From Planosporangium thailandense (lineage in GTDB: Bacteria > Actinomycetota > Actinomycetes > Mycobacteriales > Micromonosporaceae), in contig NZ_JAATVY010000001.1 of assembly GCF_011947195.1 (NCBI RefSeq), positions 434,001 to 498,000 on the forward strand: DNA of 64,000 bases. The letters run 5' to 3'. This document shows, one piece after another, positions 8,676-17,676 of this stretch. A program made the translations under genes and the position numbers. The notes under the pieces are model-generated. The model ran no database searches and was not told the DNA's origin. It was given only the letters and a program-made list of their open reading frames with translations. How positions within the stretch are numbered: position 1 is the stretch's first letter; each line of letters begins with the position of its first letter.

Positions 8676-9458
8676 GTGCTGGATGACACCGAGGTGCGGG
8701 CGAGCGCACCGGTGCGGACCCTGGAGAACCGGGTTGCGCTCGTGACCGGCGGCTCCGGCGGTATCGGCTCGGCGCTGGTGCGCAGGCTGGCCGGGGCGGG
8801 CGTCGATGTAGCTCTCACGTACAGCGGCCATGCCGAGGACGCCGAGAAGCTCGCCGACGAGGTCCGCGCGACCGGCCGCCGGGCGGTCGTCATGCAGGCC
8901 GACTTCGCCGACCCGGATACGCCGCTGCGCGTGGTAACGCAGGCGGAGGAGCAGCTTCGCGCCGGGCTGGCCATCCTGGTGGCCGCCGCGGGGGAGGCCA
9001 GGGTGACGTCCTGGAAGGAGGTCGACCTCGACCTGTGGGACCGGACCCAGGCGGTCAACCTGCGGGCGCCGTTCTTCCTCACCCAACTCGTCCTGCAAGG
9101 CATGATCGGCCGCGGCTTCGGACGGATCCTGTACTTCTCCTCGATCGCCGCGCACAACGGCGGCGTCGTCGGCCCGCACTACGCCTCCAGCAAGGCGGCG
9201 CTGCACGGGCTGGTGCACTTCCTGGCTCCGCGGGTGGCCGACGAGGGCGTCACGGTCAACGCGATCGCGCCGGCGCTCATCGCCGGTACCCACATGCTGC
9301 CGGCGAACCCGCACGACCCCGAAGCCCTGCCGCTGCCGATCCCGGTCGGCCGGCTCGGCACCACCGACGAGGTGGCCGACCTGGCGCTGGCGATGCTGCG
9401 CAACGGGTACCTCACCAACAAGGTCATCGGCCTGGACGGCGGCCTGTACCCGGACTGA
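8676..9458 (+). CDS. SDR-family oxidoreductase (FabG-like)
   Basis: A 260-residue Rossmann-fold short-chain dehydrogenase. The cofactor motif is VTGGSGGIGSALV, the NAG-type motif is altered to VAAAGEA, the catalytic set is SS in LYFSSIAAHNG with Y-x-x-x-K in HYASSKAALHG, and the C-terminus is VIGLDGGLYPD. GTG 8676 has an ataggag Shine-Dalgarno eight bases upstream. It follows the slipin by 11 bases. Substrate not recognisable. Confidence 0.88.
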   Translation: MLDDTEVRASAPVRTLENRVALVTGGSGGIGSALVRRLAGAGVDVALTYSGHAEDAEKLADEVRATGRRAVVMQADFADPDTPLRVVTQAEEQLRAGLAILVAAAGEARVTSWKEVDLDLWDRTQAVNLRAPFFLTQLVLQGMIGRGFGRILYFSSIAAHNGGVVGPHYASSKAALHGLVHFLAPRVADEGVTVNAIAPALIAGTHMLPANPHDPEALPLPIPVGRLGTTDEVADLALAMLRNGYLTNKVIGLDGGLYPD

Positions 9459-10260
9459 CCCGGCACAGCGCGGCCGCGACCGCGCGCACCGCCACCGCGC
9501 GCAGGTGCGCGTCGCGCCGGACCCGCCAGCTCAGCTCGAGATGGACGAAGGTGGTGCCGAGGCGTACGGCGGTCGACGCCTGGACGTTCCCGATGCCCTC
9601 GAGCCGGCCCCGGCTGTCCCGCCACGGCTCGCAGGTGGCCAGGCCGGCCTCCCGTAACGTCGTGGCCACCCGTACCGCCGCGGGCGTCGCCGTCCGGGTG
9701 CCCGTCGAGACCACAGCGTCCAGGCCGGGGAGGCTGGCGTCGGCGAAGCCGTGCAGTTGTATCTGGGGCAGGCGCCGGTTGGCCGCCTCCGCTGCCAGGG
9801 CGTGGAACAGGGACCGGTCGTTGTGGGCGGCATCCGCGGCCCCGTTGCCGGCCCGGCGGTGCGCGCCGGCCACCACCAGGATCGCGCCCGGGGCGAGCCG
9901 GAACAGGTGGACGCCGATCCGCTCGGTACGCAGGTCGGAGTTGGGGTGCGGCACCTCGACGGCCAGGCGTACGGGCACCGACGGGTCGACCAGCACGACG
10001 CCGGCGGCCCGGCCGTCGTCCGGCCGGCCGGCGTACATCGTGTACCGGCGGCCGGTGGCGGCGTCCACGCCGCCGGAGCCGGAGAAGCCGAGTGCGACCA
10101 GTGCGGTGGACGCCGCGTACGGGTCGCTGCCGGGCGCCGTGAGGTGGGTCATCGCGGTCGCGGCCAGTCGCCGCTCGGCCGGCGACGGGTCGCGGTACGG
10201 GCCGGCCGGATCAAGCGCCGCCGCGAACGCGGCGACGTGTTCTTCGAGGTCGCAGCCCAC
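9424..10260 (-). CDS. conserved protein of unknown function with metal-hydrolase-like motifs
   Basis: A 278-residue cytoplasmic protein with no signal peptide. Conserved-looking stretches are AVEVPHPNSDLRTE, GAILVVAGAHRRAG, AAHNDRSLFHALA and QIQLHGFADASLPG. The spaced His, Asp and Glu residues (EVPHPNSD, GAHRR, AHND, LHGF) suggest a metal-dependent hydrolase fold distantly like poly-gamma-glutamate hydrolases or N-formylglutamate amidohydrolases; this is inference. It is convergent with the SDR gene and overlaps its end by 35 bases. Start GTG 10260. Confidence 0.65.
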   Translation of the reverse strand: MGCDLEEHVAAFAAALDPAGPYRDPSPAERRLAATAMTHLTAPGSDPYAASTALVALGFSGSGGVDAATGRRYTMYAGRPDDGRAAGVVLVDPSVPVRLAVEVPHPNSDLRTERIGVHLFRLAPGAILVVAGAHRRAGNGAADAAHNDRSLFHALAAEAANRRLPQIQLHGFADASLPGLDAVVSTGTRTATPAAVRVATTLREAGLATCEPWRDSRGRLEGIGNVQASTAVRLGTTFVHLELSWRVRRDAHLRAVAVRAVAAALCRVSPGTGRRPGR

Positions 10261-10308
10261 CGATCGAAAGCCTACGCCGGACGGCCGTGAGCCCGTGACG
10301 GCCGTTCG

Positions 10309-11817
10309 CTACCGGTGCAACGAGGCGGTGCTCACCGACCCGGTGCCGCGCGACGAGGTACCGCTCGAGCCGGTGTCGGCCGAGGAGGCGCCGCCCGACC
10401 CGGTGCCACCCGAGGAGCCACCCGTCGAGCCACCCGTCGGGGTGGGGTCGGCGTTGGCGGGCGGCGTGGCGGTCGCGGACGGCGCGGGCGCGTCGCTGGT
10501 GGCCGGTGCCGACGGCTGGCCGGTCGGTCGCGGCCGGGCGGACGTCGTCGGGGCCGGCGTGGGGGTGGCGCCGCTGGCCGGTGCCGTCGACGGTGGCGTG
10601 GTCGGCGCGGATACCGGTGCGCTGGCCCGTACGGGGACCGCGGTCCGGCTGCCGGTACGGATGGACGGTTCGGGGCCGGCGCTCGACGGATTACCGACCG
10701 GTGCGAGGGGCGCGCCACTCTGCTCGGACCGTTCGGTGGGGCCGGCTCCGGCGGGCGGCTGGGAGCCGAGCAGGCCGCCGAGGCCCGCCAGTCCGATCAG
10801 CGCGGCGGCCGCGAGGCCGGCCACCGCGAGCACGACGCTCCTGCGCGGTCCCCGGCGCGGCGCACGCGGCGTGGCGTCGGGCAGGGCCAGCAGGTCGGGC
10901 GTGGTCGGCGGGCCCGGCTCGGCGTTGCGCGCCGTCTCGCCGGGCACCTTCCAGGTGACCGGCGTCGCCGCCCGGCGAGCCACGCCGGCGTCGACCCTGA
11001 TCGCGCGGGCCGCCGCGGCGAGCGCGGCGGCGGTGGGGTAACGGTCTGCCGGGTTCTTGGCCAAGGCCCGGGCGACCAGCATCTGGATCCCCGGCGGCAC
11101 GTCGGCCGGCAGCGGGGGCGGCGCGTCGGTGACGTGCTGAAGGGCGATCTCCAGCGGGCCTTCGCCGGTGAACGGTGGCCTGCCCGCCAGGCAGTGGTAG
11201 GCCACGGCGCCGAGCGCGTAGATGTCGGTGGCGGCCGAGACCGGGCGGCCGGATGCCTGCTCGGGAGCCATGTACATGGCGGTGCCGAGGATGGCGTTGG
11301 CCGTGGTCACCTGGGTGACCGCCGGTGAGCGGGCGACGCCGAAGTCGACGAGCTTCACCGTTCCGTTGGGCTGGACCAGCAGGTTGGCCGGCTTCACGTC
11401 ACGGTGGACGATCCCATGCATGTGCGCCGCGTGCAGGGCGTCGGCGGCCTGGGCGACGACGGACATCGTCTCGGCTACCGGCAGGCGGCCGGCGTCGGCG
11501 ATGCGCCGGGACAGCGGCTCTCCGTCCACATACGCCATGACCAGGTACGCGACCTTGCCGCCCGCGTCCAGTTCGCTACGGCCGTAGTCGTACACGTTGA
11601 CGACGTTGGGGTGCGCCAGCGAGGCCATCATCCGCGCCTCGGCGCGGAACCTGGCGTCGAAGCCGGGGTCCCGGAGCAGCGCCGGGCGCACCACCTTCAC
11701 GGCTACCGTGCGGCCGAGGGAGACGTCGGTGGCCCGCCACACCTCGCCCATCCCGCCATCGGCGATGGGCTCGTCCAGACGGTAACGACCGCTGAGCAGG
11801 TCACCTGTACAAAGCAC
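10309..11817 (-). CDS. Ser/Thr protein kinase (PknB-like, transmembrane)
   Basis: A single-pass membrane kinase. The catalytic domain occupies about the first 265 residues: LLSGRYRLDEPIADGGMGEVW (P loop), VAVKVV (catalytic Lys), HGIVHRDVKPANLL (catalytic loop), VDFGVAR (DFG) and GTAMYMAPEQASG (activation/P+1 loop). A juxtamembrane stretch follows, then one helix (SVVLAVAGLAAAALIGLAGL), then about 150 outer residues made almost entirely of Pro, Ala, Thr, Ser and Gly. No PASTA repeats are present, so the ligand is unclear. The frame begins at ATG 11850. GTG 11817 is preferred because a G-rich Shine-Dalgarno precedes it and family members start just before the GRYRL motif. Confidence 0.9.
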   Translation of the reverse strand: MLCTGDLLSGRYRLDEPIADGGMGEVWRATDVSLGRTVAVKVVRPALLRDPGFDARFRAEARMMASLAHPNVVNVYDYGRSELDAGGKVAYLVMAYVDGEPLSRRIADAGRLPVAETMSVVAQAADALHAAHMHGIVHRDVKPANLLVQPNGTVKLVDFGVARSPAVTQVTTANAILGTAMYMAPEQASGRPVSAATDIYALGAVAYHCLAGRPPFTGEGPLEIALQHVTDAPPPLPADVPPGIQMLVARALAKNPADRYPTAAALAAAARAIRVDAGVARRAATPVTWKVPGETARNAEPGPPTTPDLLALPDATPRAPRRGPRRSVVLAVAGLAAAALIGLAGLGGLLGSQPPAGAGPTERSEQSGAPLAPVGNPSSAGPEPSIRTGSRTAVPVRASAPVSAPTTPPSTAPASGATPTPAPTTSARPRPTGQPSAPATSDAPAPSATATPPANADPTPTGGSTGGSSGGTGSGGASSADTGSSGTSSRGTGSVSTASLHR

Positions 11818-11947
11818 GCACCCCCCGTACCCACTCAGGGGGTTTCTCATTCATGGATGTGGCGCCGATTACCGAGTGTAGGCCGGCTGCGGCGGGGTAG
11901 CGGGCGAACCGTCCGCGAATCGGCGTCATCCCACTGAGGAGTCGAAG

Positions 11948-12526
11948 ATGGCTGTGAAGCTGGCGGAGCGAAACACCGTCCTCAGATCGATGCACGACAT
12001 AGGACTCGCCGAGTGGTTCGGCGGCTCGCTCATGGGCGTGATCGGCCTCAACGGCGCGGCGGCCAACGTCCCTGACCGCACCGAGCGGCTGCGGGTCGCC
12101 TCGATCGGCTGGGACCGGTGGACCCCGATGAACGCCGCCGCGATCGGGGCGCACCTGATCGGGTCGGCCGGCATCCTGGCCAACGAGCGCCGGCGGGTCA
12201 CCGGCCAGAAGGGCGTCGGCGCGATGAGCGCGACCAAGACCGGGCTCACCGCAGCGGCGCTGGGCGCGACCGCGTACAGCCGGATGCTCGGCCGGAAGCT
12301 GGAGAAGGCCGGCCGGGTGCCGGTCGAGGGCGTCACCGAGCCGGCCCCCGACACCCCGTCAGAGATCCGCCAGGCCCAGCGGCGCCAGAAGATCGCGCAG
12401 TGGGCGGTCCCGCTCCTCACCGGCGCCGTCATCGTCATCAGCGCTTTCGCCGGTGAGCAGCAGAAGCCGGGTTCGGTGGCGCGCGGCATCATGTCCCGCC
12501 TCGGCGACCTGGTCACACCCGACTAG
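11948..12526 (+). CDS. hypothetical membrane protein
   Basis: A 192-residue protein, not recognised. It has moderately hydrophobic stretches at about 20-45 (GLAEWFGGSLMGVIGLNGAA), 65-85 and 145-165 (AVPLLTGAVIVISAFAGEQ), so two to three membrane passes are likely. A gagg Shine-Dalgarno precedes the ATG. It is divergent from the kinase gene and 36 bases ahead of the beta-propeller dehydrogenase gene. Confidence 0.75.
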   Translation: MAVKLAERNTVLRSMHDIGLAEWFGGSLMGVIGLNGAAANVPDRTERLRVASIGWDRWTPMNAAAIGAHLIGSAGILANERRRVTGQKGVGAMSATKTGLTAAALGATAYSRMLGRKLEKAGRVPVEGVTEPAPDTPSEIRQAQRRQKIAQWAVPLLTGAVIVISAFAGEQQKPGSVARGIMSRLGDLVTPD

Positions 12527-12562
12527 CCGCGCGCCGCGTCGCAGCCGCCGGAGAGGACGACG

Positions 12563-13999
12563 ATGACGGCGCTACCGACGGTCTTCGCCCCGCCGGAGAC
12601 CCTGCGACGACTTCCGACACCGGCCCGCCCCCGGGTGGACCCGGCCGACGTGGTGGTGCCCGACGGGTACGACGTCGACGTGGTCCTGGCGGGGCTGTCG
12701 ATGCCGACCGGCATGGGCTTTGCCGACGACGGCACGCTCTACGTGCTCGAAGGCGGGAGTACCTGGCCGACCAGGCCGTACCTGCCGGCGCGGATCCTGC
12801 GGCTGGATCCGTCCGGCGACCTCGCGGCCATCGGCCAGGAGCCGCTGGGCGGGCCGCGCGGCGTCGCGGTCCACGGCGGTTACGTGTACGTCGCGGCGAA
12901 GGGCGGCTACCACTCGCGGATCGTCCGCTACGACCGGTACACCGACGAGCGGGCCGTGGTCGTCGACGGTCTGCCCGACGGCGGTTGGCACGAGCCCGGC
13001 GGGCCGGTGTTCGGACCGGACGGGCTGATGTACTTCGCGCAGGGGTCGGTGTCGCAGAACGGGGTGGTACTGCCGCAGGGCTACCTGGTCGACCTCGCCC
13101 GGCATCCGGAGGCCCACGACGTGCCGGGGCAGGACGTCGTCCTCACCGGCAACAACGTCGACACGTACGACCCGACCGCGCCGTACCCGTACCTCGTCAG
13201 GACCGGCCCGTTCAAGCCGTTCGGGGTGGGCGCCCAGCAGGGTGAGGTGGTGAAGGGAGCGCTGAAGTGCAGTACGGGCGTCTGGCGCTCCCACCCCGAC
13301 GGCAGCGGGATGGAGCTGCTGGCCTGGGGGGTGCGCAACCCGTACGGGATGGCGTTCAGCGAAGACGGTGACCTGTACGTCTGCGACAACGACTTCGAGG
13401 AGTACGGCGACCGGGCGATCGCGAACGACCCGGACCGGATCTGGCTCATCCGCAACGCCCGGACCCCGCACGGCTCGGTCGCCACGCCCGACTGGTACGG
13501 CTTCCCGGACATCTGCGGCGACGGTCTGCCCGGGTGGGACGACAAGCACCTGCCGCAGCGCGGCCGGCCGGCGCAGCGGCTTCTCGCCGAGCATCCGGTC
13601 TGGGCCGGGCCGCCGGTCTTCTTCGAGGCGCCGCACTCGGCGATGGCGAAGATGGACTTCTGCCGGTCCGACGCGTTCGGCCGCCGGGGCCGGTTGTTCG
13701 CGTCCGAGTGGGGCAGCCTCGCCCCGATGAACTCCCCGCGACCGCAGGATCTCGACCACGGATTCCGGGTGATCGCCGTCGACGTGGCTCACGGCACGGC
13801 CGAGAGCTTCGTGCGCAACCGGCACCCGGGACCGGCGTCCGCCCAGGGTACGGGCGGCATCGAGCGCCCCGTCGACTGCAAGTTCCACCCGGACGGGCGG
13901 AGCCTGTACGTGCTCGACTTCGGCGTCTCGCAGGTGGATCAGAGCAAGCAGCTGTCGTACGGCCACACCGGCGTGCTCTGGCGGATCACCCGACGGTAG
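12563..13999 (+). CDS. glucose/sorbosone dehydrogenase-like beta-propeller protein
   Basis: A 478-residue protein of the soluble glucose/L-sorbosone dehydrogenase superfamily, normally a six-bladed propeller using PQQ or binding calcium. Repeated blade motifs can be seen: PTGMGFADDGTLYVLEGG, GPRGVAVHGGYVYVAAKGG, GPVFGPDGLMYFAQGS, GVRNPYGMAFSEDGDLYVCDND and DCKFHPDGRSLYVLDFG. The N-terminus has no signal peptide, which is unusual for enzymes needing periplasmic PQQ, so the cofactor and location are open. The stop is 11 bases before the next small gene. Confidence 0.8.
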   Translation: MTALPTVFAPPETLRRLPTPARPRVDPADVVVPDGYDVDVVLAGLSMPTGMGFADDGTLYVLEGGSTWPTRPYLPARILRLDPSGDLAAIGQEPLGGPRGVAVHGGYVYVAAKGGYHSRIVRYDRYTDERAVVVDGLPDGGWHEPGGPVFGPDGLMYFAQGSVSQNGVVLPQGYLVDLARHPEAHDVPGQDVVLTGNNVDTYDPTAPYPYLVRTGPFKPFGVGAQQGEVVKGALKCSTGVWRSHPDGSGMELLAWGVRNPYGMAFSEDGDLYVCDNDFEEYGDRAIANDPDRIWLIRNARTPHGSVATPDWYGFPDICGDGLPGWDDKHLPQRGRPAQRLLAEHPVWAGPPVFFEAPHSAMAKMDFCRSDAFGRRGRLFASEWGSLAPMNSPRPQDLDHGFRVIAVDVAHGTAESFVRNRHPGPASAQGTGGIERPVDCKFHPDGRSLYVLDFGVSQVDQSKQLSYGHTGVLWRITRR

Positions 14000-14010
14000 A
14001 GGGGAGCCGC

Positions 14011-14553
14011 ATGCCACTCCTGGTCGAGCTCGGCGAACGAACCTGGACCGGGCAGCTGGAGCGGGTCGAGCCGTGGCTGGCGACGACCGTGGTGTCGCAG
14101 GGGGCGTTCCGCCGGATGCTCGAGGACACCGCGTACGAGGTCGGCGAGCCGCACATCCGCAAGTGGCTGGGCGACATGCTGGACGCGGCCCGCGAACACG
14201 AGCGGCTGATCGACGAGCTGTACGTGGCGTTCCGCCTGGATCCGGCCCGTCGCCCCGCGCTGGGCGGGGCCAGCGCCGCGCTGCTCGCCAAGGCCCGCGA
14301 GATCGGCGCCCACGTGGAGGGGCTGGCGGGCGGCCTGCGCGGCGGCGCGTGGCGCAAGCTGCGCGAGCTCACCCTGGCCAACCTCGACTCGACCACCGCC
14401 TTCGGGATCGTCGAACAGCTCGGGCTGGCGCTCGGCATCCCCCTGGTCGTCGACCTGGTGGTGCCGGTGGTCGGGCGCAAGTCGCAGCACCAGTTGGTGC
14501 TGCGCGAATGCCTGCTGGAGATGGCCCCGAAGGCTATCTTGTATGGCGCCTAG
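14011..14553 (+). CDS. hypothetical protein
   Basis: A 180-residue, largely helical soluble protein that I do not recognise. Visible features: charged helices (YEVGEPHIRKWLGDMLDAAREHERLIDELY), an Ala/Gly-rich centre and a hydrophobic C-terminal third (GIPLVVDLVVPVVGRKSQHQL). A gaggggag Shine-Dalgarno precedes ATG 14011. It probably shares a transcript with the beta-propeller gene and is closed by the palindrome at 14559-14608. Confidence 0.7.
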   Translation: MPLLVELGERTWTGQLERVEPWLATTVVSQGAFRRMLEDTAYEVGEPHIRKWLGDMLDAAREHERLIDELYVAFRLDPARRPALGGASAALLAKAREIGAHVEGLAGGLRGGAWRKLRELTLANLDSTTAFGIVEQLGLALGIPLVVDLVVPVVGRKSQHQLVLRECLLEMAPKAILYGA

Positions 14554-14558
14554 CGCCG

Positions 14559-14608
14559 TGATCCTGAAGGATTTTCCGTGCTCCGACACGGAAAATCCTT
14601 CAGGATCA
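14559..14608. terminator. 22-bp perfect palindrome between convergent genes
   Basis: Arms 14559-14580 and 14587-14608 pair perfectly with a 6-base loop. It lies between the ends of the plus-strand gene at 14553 and the minus-strand GH43 gene at 14621, so it can serve both directions. Each arm carries GATC near its base. Confidence 0.8.
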
Positions 14609-14620
14609 TCGGGGCGTCCG

Positions 14621-16840
14621 CTACGGCTGGTAGATGCGCACGTAGTCGAACTGGGCGGTCACCGCCGGCTGGGCGCCGCCGTGGGCGACGAGCCCGATCC
14701 TGGGCGTGACGTCGGCCGGGAACGTCCAGACCCCGCTCCACGTCCAGTGCCGCCCGTCCGCACTGGACGCCGCCCGGAACCGGTGCTCTCCGGTCTTCGG
14801 GTCGGTCGTGTGCACCAGCCGCAGCCAGGTGGTCGTGGCCGGGGTGCCGAGCGTGACGCCGCCATAGGACAGCTGCCCGGCGTACGGCATCTCGTGGCCG
14901 TACTCGATCTGGCGGGTGTTCCAGATCGCCACCTGACACAGCCGGACAAAGTCGTCGTCATTCGCGTACGCGACGAGCCCCGCCTGCTGGTAGTTGCGGA
15001 CCGTGTTCTCGCCGAGGTCGAGGGTCACCTTGGTCTCGACCGTGTAGTCGCCGGCCGGCGCGTCGCGCAGCAGCACCCCGGCGCTGTTGGCCGTACCGGT
15101 GAGGTCGGCGTTCTCGACCGGCCAGTTGAGCTGGCCGCCGGCGACGGTGACGGCGTTGTCCCGGCGTACCCAGGACCAGCCCGGGCCGGGGGCGCTGCCG
15201 GTGAACTCGTCGGCGTACACGAGGTGCCCGGTGCGCGGCGCCGCCACGGTACGGGTCACCGGCCGGTACAGCTTCGCGGCGCTGACGTTGTCGACGTCAG
15301 CCCGGCCGCGCCCGGCGATGCCGAGCCGCCCCTCGGTGACGTTGGGTGGCAGGGTCAGCGTGACGGAGACGATCGGGCCGCTCTGGCGCGCCTCGGTCAG
15401 CGCGGCGGTGAGCTGGCCGTGGCGTACCTCCACGGCGACGTTGTGCCAGGTGCCGTAGTCGAGCCCGGCCGGTAGCGCGACCGCGGCGCGCCGCCCGGCT
15501 CCCGCGTCGACGACGAGAAGGCCGGCGGCCCGGTCCAGCCAGGCGGTGGCGGAGCCGACGACCACCCCGGCCGCCGCGCCGGCAGTCGGCCGCAGGTCGG
15601 CCTCGACGCGTACGTCCCCCTCGACCCGCTGGTCGCGGTACGCCACCCCGGTGCCGGTGGCGTACCCGTCGGTCACCTGCCAGCTCGACGGCAGCCAGCC
15701 CGGTCGGGTCGCGAAGGTCTCGTCCCCGGCGGTCACGGGCGCGGGCTGCGGGGTGTCCGAGGCGCCCGCGCCGGCCCGTACGGTCGGCCAGCCGTCGATC
15801 CAGTCCAGCCGGTCCAGCAGCATCGGCCGCCGGTTGATCCCGTACGGCTGGTCCAGGTACGGGCTGTTCCGGTCGATCGCGTGGTAGACCAGGTAGTCCT
15901 GGCCGGACAGGTCCGTGACGAGTCCGTTGTGCCCGGTGCCGACCCACCGGTTGCCGTTCTGAGTGACAACCGGGGTGCCACCGACCCGGGAGGCGGTCAG
16001 CGCCACGCCGTTCGCGTCCACGAACGGGCCGGTCGGGCTGGTGGCGCGGCCCACCGACACGGAGTACCCGGTCGTGGGGCCGGCGCAGCAGTTGGCCGAC
16101 GAGGCGAACAGGTAGTAGTACCCGTCGCGGTGGACCACGTACGTGCCCTCGTACTTGTTGTCGATCGCGACCATGGTCGCGGCACCGACGGCGTGCAGCC
16201 CGTCGGCCGACAGCCTGGTCACGTAGACGCCGCCGTAGTAGCTGCCGTAGTACAGGTACCGGGTGCCGTCGGAGTCGGTGAACTCGGCCGGGTCGAAGGT
16301 CCACAGGTACCCGCCACCGCCACCGGGACGCGGCGCGATCACCGGCTGGGGCTCGGCGGTCCACGGCCCGGAAGGCGTCGGCGCGGTGGACACCCCGATC
16401 GCGGAGCCTCCGGGCGCGGTCGTGGTGTCGGTGACCGTGTAATACATGACGTACCGGCCGTCGAGGTAGCGCACGTCGGGCGCCCAGTACGACGCGTCCG
16501 CCGCCGCGAACGGCGGGCGGCTGTTCGCGGCGCCGAGCGCGTCACCGGCGAACGTCCAGGTGGTCAGGTCGGACGAGCGGCCGACCGGGACGCGGTGCGG
16601 CGTGCCCTCGCCGGAGCGCAGCGGGTCGGAGGTGCCGTAGGCGTACCAGTAGCCGTCCTGCCCACGGATCACGGTGGGATCGGCGAAGGTGTCGGCGAAG
16701 CCGCTCGACACGGGGTTGGTGTAGGTGGCCGCCCGCTGAGTCGACGCGGCCGACGCGGCTGACGCGGTCAGTGCCGGTAGCGCTATGGCGGGCAGGGTCA
16801 GGGCAAGTGCCAGTGCGGATCGTCGGAACACTCGGTTCAC
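14621..16840 (-). CDS. secreted GH43 arabinan/arabinoxylan hydrolase
   Basis: A 739-residue exported glycoside hydrolase. The signal peptide (residues 1-32) ends ALTASAASA. The GH43 five-bladed domain spans about 38-390. Candidate catalytic residues are Asp54 in FADPTVIRG (base), Asp183 in WTFDPAEF (pKa modulator) and Glu231 in YEGTYVV (acid). Two concanavalin-like beta-sandwich modules follow (about 400-540 and 555-739, the latter DUF1349-like). GTG 16840 overlaps the upstream permease stop as GTGA, so the enzyme is the last gene of the arabinose-oligomer importer operon. Its likely role is to release arabino-oligosaccharides outside the cell for uptake. Exact linkage specificity is inferred from context. 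Confidence 0.87.
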   Translation of the reverse strand: MNRVFRRSALALALTLPAIALPALTASAASAASTQRAATYTNPVSSGFADTFADPTVIRGQDGYWYAYGTSDPLRSGEGTPHRVPVGRSSDLTTWTFAGDALGAANSRPPFAAADASYWAPDVRYLDGRYVMYYTVTDTTTAPGGSAIGVSTAPTPSGPWTAEPQPVIAPRPGGGGGYLWTFDPAEFTDSDGTRYLYYGSYYGGVYVTRLSADGLHAVGAATMVAIDNKYEGTYVVHRDGYYYLFASSANCCAGPTTGYSVSVGRATSPTGPFVDANGVALTASRVGGTPVVTQNGNRWVGTGHNGLVTDLSGQDYLVYHAIDRNSPYLDQPYGINRRPMLLDRLDWIDGWPTVRAGAGASDTPQPAPVTAGDETFATRPGWLPSSWQVTDGYATGTGVAYRDQRVEGDVRVEADLRPTAGAAAGVVVGSATAWLDRAAGLLVVDAGAGRRAAVALPAGLDYGTWHNVAVEVRHGQLTAALTEARQSGPIVSVTLTLPPNVTEGRLGIAGRGRADVDNVSAAKLYRPVTRTVAAPRTGHLVYADEFTGSAPGPGWSWVRRDNAVTVAGGQLNWPVENADLTGTANSAGVLLRDAPAGDYTVETKVTLDLGENTVRNYQQAGLVAYANDDDFVRLCQVAIWNTRQIEYGHEMPYAGQLSYGGVTLGTPATTTWLRLVHTTDPKTGEHRFRAASSADGRHWTWSGVWTFPADVTPRIGLVAHGGAQPAVTAQFDYVRIYQP

Positions 16841-17676
16841 CCCTTGAGTCCACTGTGGGCGACGCTCTGGATGACGTGCCGCTGCGCGACGATGAACAGC
16901 GCGATCACGGGTACGCTCGCGACCACCGCGCCGGCCATCATGATGGGATAGTTCGTCGTGGCGGCGTTCTGCAGCGTGCCGAGGCCCGCCGGCAGCGTCT
17001 CGTGCGCCGGGTTGAACAGCACGTAGATCGGCCAGACGAAGTCGTTCCAGTTGGTCAGGAACGACAGCACCGTCAGGGTGGCCAGCGCCGGACGGGCCAG
17101 CGGCAGCACGATCCGGGTGAAGATCTGCCACCGGTTCGCGCCTTCCAGCAGCGCTGCCTCCTCCAGCTCCAGCGGCAGCGACAGGAAGAACTGGCGCAGG
17201 AAGAAGACGCCGAACGCGCCGCCGGCGCTGGGCACGATGACCGCCAGCAGGCTGTCGAGCCACCCGAGCCTGCTGACGATGAGGTAGTTGGGGATCAGGA
17301 ACAGGAACGGCGGCACGAACAGGGTGCTGACAATGACGCCGAAGATGAGGTTGCGCCCGGGGAAGCGCATCCGCGCCAGCGCGTACGCGGCGAGCGCGTC
17401 GAACGCGACGATCAGCGCCGTGTTGCCGACGCCCGCGGCGAGGCTGTTGACGAACCAGCGCAGCACCGGGGTCTCCGACGCGGTCGTCAGCACCCGGCTG
17501 TAGGCGTCGGCCGTGAACGGGCGGGGCAGCCAGGACAGCGGCAGCGCCGTGGCGTCGTTGTTCGTCTTGAACGACGTGCTCACCATCCACAGCAGCGGCG
17601 CGACGAAGATGACGGTGAGCACGAGCAGCACCAGATAGAACAGCACCCGGCCGGGCGTGACCCGTACGCGTGTCAT
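16837..17676 (-). CDS. carbohydrate ABC transporter permease (MalG-type)
   Basis: A 279-residue membrane subunit with six hydrophobic segments. The N-terminus is VLFYLVLLVLTVIFVAPLLW and the EAA loop is ELEEAALLEGANRWQIFTRIVLPLARPAL. It overlaps both neighbours by four bases (ATGA at 17673-17676 with the MalF-type gene, GTGA with the GH43 gene), showing tight translational coupling. No ATPase gene lies in the operon; such CUT1 importers usually borrow a shared MsiK-type ATPase. Confidence 0.9.
   Translation of the reverse strand: MTRVRVTPGRVLFYLVLLVLTVIFVAPLLWMVSTSFKTNNDATALPLSWLPRPFTADAYSRVLTTASETPVLRWFVNSLAAGVGNTALIVAFDALAAYALARMRFPGRNLIFGVIVSTLFVPPFLFLIPNYLIVSRLGWLDSLLAVIVPSAGGAFGVFFLRQFFLSLPLELEEAALLEGANRWQIFTRIVLPLARPALATLTVLSFLTNWNDFVWPIYVLFNPAHETLPAGLGTLQNAATTNYPIMMAGAVVASVPVIALFIVAQRHVIQSVAHSGLKG

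Noticed and set aside
14621-17590. A 989-residue fusion of the GH43 enzyme with upstream sequence
   Set aside because: The first 250 codons are an out-of-frame reading of the permease gene; the true start is GTG 16840 with a four-base overlap.
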